64,000 nucleotides of DNA from Bacteroidetes bacterium GWF2_38_335 (GTDB lineage Bacteria; Bacteroidota; Bacteroidia; Bacteroidales; GWF2-38-335). Positions 62,674-64,000 of the stretch are shown piece by piece; the first letter of the stretch is position 1, and each line of letters opens with the position of its first letter. The stretch lies in assembly GCA_001769535.1 (NCBI GenBank), contig MEOH01000002.1, forward strand, positions 310,001 to 374,000, in the 5' to 3' direction. The translations under genes were made by a program, and so were the position numbers. The notes below the pieces were generated by a model. That model did not search any database. It was not told where the DNA came from and worked only from the letters and a program-made list of their open reading frames with translations.

Positions 62674-63999
62674 TTAATGTCCTTCGCCTGCGGGCATAAG
62701 CAGTTTCTCGCCTGTTTCACCGGCAACAGCTCTTTTCCAGGTTTCGCTATAACCAGGCTGTTTGACTTCGGGAGCCACATATTTATAATTTTCAGGGACA
62801 GGCAATTTCTTTTTCACATTGCCATCCATATATTTTGCAAACAAAAATTCATAAAACCAACGCCATTGGTTTGTCAGGTCATCACCAGTCCTTACAGAAA
62901 ATTCAGTAATATAATCAATGGCAGATTTTGGATCTTTGTTGTATTTTTCAACAGCATTTTTATCAATATCCTTTACTTTTTCGAAATATTTGCCTTCGAT
63001 AATATCCTGCAATGAATCAATCTCAGGATGAATCAAATTGTATCTTGTATAGGCAAAATTGCTTAATTCGTTGAAAGTCCAGTGTGCAGAGGTTTTACTG
63101 TAAGTCATCATATCTCCGTTTCCTACAGAGAAACTGTAAGGAACCTTAGTTGCTCCGCAGTACATTGGAAAATAAACGGTACTGGCAGCATCGTCAACGC
63201 TGAACCAGAGTATGCCCCCGATTGGATCGGGAAGCCATGAACGGCTTTGGGCAATAAAAGAAAAGCCTGTCTGTTGGGTTGCTGTTGCCCTTTCATTGCA
63301 GTAGGTTTTTCCATCAACTTCCCAGGTAAGTGGTCTCCAGCGGTAAGGGTTTCCCCATGGACCGGCACCCAAATCAACTGTCATATCAAGCGGGGTTCCT
63401 TCCAGATGGTCTCTCATAAAATCAAACATTTCCTTTTCGGTGATTTTATGGTCGGGCAGAATCCACAGCGGCATTCTGTTTTTCGGATTGTGGCCTGAAA
63501 CATAATCGAAATATTTATCCATATCCTTGTTCACTTTTCTGAACATTGACCAAACCCTTACTTCACAGAATCTTGCTCCGCCAAAGTCAACCGGAGCATA
63601 AGTATCAGAAAAACTAAAATCTTTGTCTACACCGGTAAAATATTTCATTTCCTTAGCAAAACTGATCACATCATAAGAATATACACATTCAAGTTCGGGG
63701 TTAAAAATGTTTTTCAGATTTTTTGAAGATATAGAAGTTTTTCCATTTTCAAGCGGGAATGTGGTAATTCTGGCATGGTTGGCATGGCCTGATACGTATC
63801 CATCAGGAATTTTAAGCGCTACCCAAACTGCCCCGTTTTTATCTTTTCCCTTACCGATCATTTCCAGAATCCAGACTTCATTTTTATCAGAAATTGAAAA
63901 AGATTCACCTGAACTGGCATAACCGTACTTTTCAGTAAGTTCGGCAAATATTTTTATGGCCTCACGGGCTGATTTTGCCCTTTGAAGTGTGATATAAAT
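62674..63999 (-). CDS. C69-family dipeptidase (secernin-like), N-terminus outside window
   Basis: The frame is open through the right window edge and codes for residues such as LQRAKSAREAIKIFAELTEKYGY and GESFSISDKNEVWILEMIGKGKDKNG. The ATG at 63861 is therefore internal and the gene is cut. What is present matches the C69 dipeptidase family (WVALKIPDGYVSGHANHARI, GPWGNPYRW, SFIAQSRSWLPDPIGGILWFSVDD). The N-terminal nucleophile cysteine and any signal peptide are beyond the edge. It hydrolyses dipeptides or acts on short peptides, probably exported. The terminator at 62624-62655 closes the transcript. Confidence 0.9.
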   Translation of the reverse strand: MYITLQRAKSAREAIKIFAELTEKYGYASSGESFSISDKNEVWILEMIGKGKDKNGAVWVALKIPDGYVSGHANHARITTFPLENGKTSISSKNLKNIFNPELECVYSYDVISFAKEMKYFTGVDKDFSFSDTYAPVDFGGARFCEVRVWSMFRKVNKDMDKYFDYVSGHNPKNRMPLWILPDHKITEKEMFDFMRDHLEGTPLDMTVDLGAGPWGNPYRWRPLTWEVDGKTYCNERATATQQTGFSFIAQSRSWLPDPIGGILWFSVDDAASTVYFPMYCGATKVPYSFSVGNGDMMTYSKTSAHWTFNELSNFAYTRYNLIHPEIDSLQDIIEGKYFEKVKDIDKNAVEKYNKDPKSAIDYITEFSVRTGDDLTNQWRWFYEFLFAKYMDGNVKKKLPVPENYKYVAPEVKQPGYSETWKRAVAGETGEKLLMPAGEGH

Positions 64000-64000
64000 C

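Noticed and set aside
1-64000. Mobile element, prophage, defence island, tRNA or rRNA
   Set aside because: No transposase, integrase, phage or restriction genes and no cloverleaf or rRNA sequence were recognised anywhere. The genes are chromosomal housekeeping and secreted-protein genes.

Overview
The window looks like chromosomal DNA from an uncultured or environmental member of the Bacteroidota, probably close to the Bacteroidales or a related marine/sediment lineage. Three things point there. First, eight encoded proteins end in type IX secretion system (T9SS) sorting domains (type A, or the type B gliding-motility form). Second, several upstream regions carry the Bacteroidota -7 promoter box TAnnTTTG. 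Third, the gene order bamD-rpoZ-coaBC-DUF4835-recN is typical of the phylum. No rRNA, tRNA, CRISPR array, transposase or phage gene was seen.

Layout. 1-1.3 kb: the 3' end of an acyl-CoA dehydrogenase gene and a small outer-membrane barrel protein. 1.5-7.4 kb (minus): a housekeeping operon, bamD, rpoZ, coaBC, a DUF4835 gene, recN and a Usp-domain gene. 7.5-8.8 kb: an alpha-oxoamine synthase of the serine palmitoyltransferase/cysteate acyltransferase type, relevant to sphingolipids or sulfonolipids. 8.9-32.7 kb: four giant secreted proteins (1408-2848 residues). Three are in tandem on the minus strand and are built from fibronectin III, P-domain, DUF5018-like and other modules. The fourth is divergent and carries 29 SprB-type repeats. 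32.8-40.6 kb: a CASTOR/POLLUX-like RCK channel, pgeF, a CAP/OmpA-like envelope protein, a sensor histidine kinase with a cysteine-rich periplasmic domain, and a flavodiiron protein. 41-44.9 kb: two tandem paralogous T9SS cargo proteins and a short, possibly decayed third one. 45-48 kb: a C1-type cysteine peptidase, a YciB-like/Nudix fusion and an RsmI-like methyltransferase. 48.1-56.1 kb: an EF-hand/TSP3 outer-membrane protein, a SPOR-domain protein with an Asn-Gly-Asn repeat linker, a LOG-like protein, and a large LamG/Ig protein with a type B sorting domain. 56.5-64 kb: a small secreted helical protein, rplS, a PorE-like TPR/propeller/OmpA protein, an AsmA-like protein with a coiled-coil tail, and a C69 dipeptidase cut by the window edge.

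Functionally the window mixes core envelope biogenesis (BamD, AsmA, PgeF, lipid synthesis), probable T9SS-associated envelope factors (the PorE-like protein and the DUF4835 protein) and T9SS cargo. The cargo fills about half of the window. The most unusual content is the 24-kb run of modular giant exoproteins, two intragenic repeat arrays with whole domains inserted between copies, the YciB-Nudix fusion, the CAP/OmpA protein and a few intergenic inverted or duplicated repeats. I did not find a clearly separate undescribed defence or mobile system.
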